Shown piece by piece: positions 63,035 through 64,000 of a DNA stretch of 64,000 bases. A program made the translations under genes and the position numbers. A model generated the notes under the pieces. The model ran no database searches. It was given only the letters and a program-made list of their open reading frames with translations, and was not told where the DNA came from. Numbering within the stretch: position 1 is the stretch's first letter; each line of letters starts with the position of its first letter. Source of the DNA: Viridibacillus sp050279675 (GTDB lineage Bacteria > Bacillota > Bacilli > Bacillales_A > Planococcaceae); the NCBI RefSeq assembly GCF_050279675.1, contig NZ_JBNNUK010000001.1, forward strand, positions 372,001-436,000, in the 5' to 3' direction.

Positions 63035-63057
63035 AACTCACTCCCTATCCGTAGTAT

Positions 63058-63086
63058 TTGACAACTGACTAATCAGTCATTATTAT
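63058..63086 (+). promoter_or_regulatory. Promoter of the RND pump gene
   Basis: TTGACA and TATTAT separated by 17 bases, about 42 bases before the start codon. Confidence 0.75.
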
Positions 63087-63109
63087 ATAAAATAGTGACC
63101 AAATAGTCA
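63066..63109. promoter_or_regulatory. Two candidate TetR operator palindromes
   Basis: TGACTAATCAGTCA (63066-63079) and TGACCAAATAGTCA (63096-63109) share the frame TGAC-N6-GTCA. The first fills the -35/-10 spacer and the second covers the start-site region, 30 bases apart. Confidence 0.65.
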
Positions 63110-63127
63110 AAAAAAGGCGGTGCAAAG

Positions 63128-64000
63128 GTGCATTCTATAATTAAGTTTATGCTGAAAAACAAGCTAGCTGTATGGTTATTAACAATTATCGTAGCAGTGG
63201 CGGGGGTTTATGCAGGCTTTAAAATGAAGCTTGAATCAATTCCTGATATTTCAGTTCCAATAGTTACTGTAACAACAGTTTATCCTGGTGCTACACCAGA
63301 GCAAGTAACAGATGATATTTCAATTCCCTTTGAGAAGGCAGTTAATAATTTAAAATCAGTAAAATCTGTTTACTCAAATTCATATCAAAACGCCTCAAGT
63401 CTTCAAATTGAATTTAAATATGGTGCAGATATGAAAGAAGCGGTTGACAATGTAAAGGAAGCAATTGATAAAATAGATCTTCCTGAAACTGCGCAAGTAC
63501 CGACCATTGATCGAGTTAACATTAACGCCTTCCCAGTAGTAGCGTTAAGTGTTTCTGATAAGGAAGAAACAATCGATGAGTTAACAAAAACAGTAGAAGA
63601 TTACTTCGTTCCTAAAATGGAAGCAATCGATGGTGTTGCTTCAGTATCAGTAACTGGGCAACAAGTTGAAAAAGTTCAATTAACATATGACCAAAAGAAA
63701 TTAGCACAATATGGTCTAGATGAAGCAAAGGTTAAGCAGTACATTCAAGCAATGGATATTAAAGTCCCACTCGGTATGTTCCAATTTAAAGATACGGAGC
63801 AATCGGTCGTAGTTGACGGTAAATTAACAACTTTAAAAGAGTTGAAAAACTTAGATATTCCTGTTCAACCTCAAGCAGGAGCTGGATTAACTCAGCAGCA
63901 ACCATCAACTGAACCGTTTGTGAAATTAGGAAAACTCGCTGATATCAAACTGATCGGTGACGTAGAATCTGTTTCTCGTACAAATGGTGAATCGGCAATT
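63128..64000 (+). CDS. swrC: RND-family efflux transporter (SwrC/AcrB-like), 3'-truncated by the window
   Basis: The first 291 residues of an inner-membrane resistance-nodulation-division pump. A short cytosolic start is followed by helix 1 (LAVWLLTIIVAVAGVYAGF) and the family-typical porter region KLESIPDISVPIVTVTTVYP then GATPEQVTDDISIPFEKAV. The docking/porter domain continues to the window edge with no stop. Closest in kind to SwrC/YerP of B. subtilis (surfactin and biocide resistance). The GTG start lies seven bases after AAAGGCGG. Divergent TetR gene and operator-like palindromes suggest ligand-induced expression. Confidence 0.9.
   Translation, partial: MHSIIKFMLKNKLAVWLLTIIVAVAGVYAGFKMKLESIPDISVPIVTVTTVYPGATPEQVTDDISIPFEKAVNNLKSVKSVYSNSYQNASSLQIEFKYGADMKEAVDNVKEAIDKIDLPETAQVPTIDRVNINAFPVVALSVSDKEETIDELTKTVEDYFVPKMEAIDGVASVSVTGQQVEKVQLTYDQKKLAQYGLDEAKVKQYIQAMDIKVPLGMFQFKDTEQSVVVDGKLTTLKELKNLDIPVQPQAGAGLTQQQPSTEPFVKLGKLADIKLIGDVESVSRTNGESAI

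Overview
The window is a low-GC, densely coded chromosomal segment from an endospore-forming Firmicute of the Bacillaceae/Planococcaceae type, most likely Lysinibacillus-like. The evidence is strong AGGAGG ribosome sites, frequent TTG/GTG starts, a Spo0E-like phosphatase, a PAS sensor kinase of sporulation-kinase type, a menaquinol aa3-600 oxidase, and gene orders known from Bacillus subtilis (cheV-ykyB; ykuL/darB-ccpC-dapH-dapL; ykuU-ykuV; ktrC, rnjA-rpoY, ykrA, def, pdhABCD). There is no rRNA, tRNA, CRISPR array or prophage. The genus is inferred; the synteny rests on remembered B. subtilis gene order.

Layout. 1-22 kb: the end of a Ktr potassium channel gene, a B12-binding radical SAM protein, a PAS histidine kinase, a MarR regulator, a CPBP membrane protein, small sporulation-type genes, a YkwC-like dehydrogenase, an MFS transporter, cheV, ykyB, the polyphosphate pair ppx-ppk, a PAS-GGDEF-EAL protein, a dienoyl-CoA reductase-like SDR, the c-di-AMP receptor darB, ccpC, and the acetylated diaminopimelate genes dapH-dapL. 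22-34 kb: a tight eight-gene operon with a secreted/membrane GATase-like protein, an ABC ATPase and permease, a coiled-coil protein with a Gly-Gln repeat, MoxR AAA+, DUF58, and two large membrane VWA proteins. This is the least understood system in the window. 34-40 kb: an MFS exporter and a polyamine importer operon (xre-cupin regulator, potABCD) on the minus strand. 40-46 kb: a LytTR regulator divergent from the glyoxylate-shunt genes aceA-aceB, two short zinc-ribbon proteins, and the thiol proteins YkuU/YkuV. 46-56 kb: ktrC, rnjA-rpoY, a free-standing 23-residue cationic peptide gene, a HAD phosphatase, peptide deformylase and pdhABCD. 56-64 kb: an SDR lacking the usual catalytic Tyr/Lys, qoxABCD behind a long leader, a 307-bp IS3-family remnant, and a TetR regulator divergent from an RND efflux pump that runs off the end.

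The genes are mainly central carbon metabolism (Pdh, glyoxylate shunt, CcpC), respiration (Qox), potassium and c-di-AMP homeostasis (KtrC, Ktr channel, DarB), and envelope or stress functions. The points most worth following up are the ABC-MoxR-VWA operon, the orphan cationic peptide gene with a complete promoter, ribosome site and terminator, the LytTR/ace pairing, the TetR gene with no standard start codon, the symmetric operator candidates upstream of the pot and RND genes, and the structured-looking qox leader.
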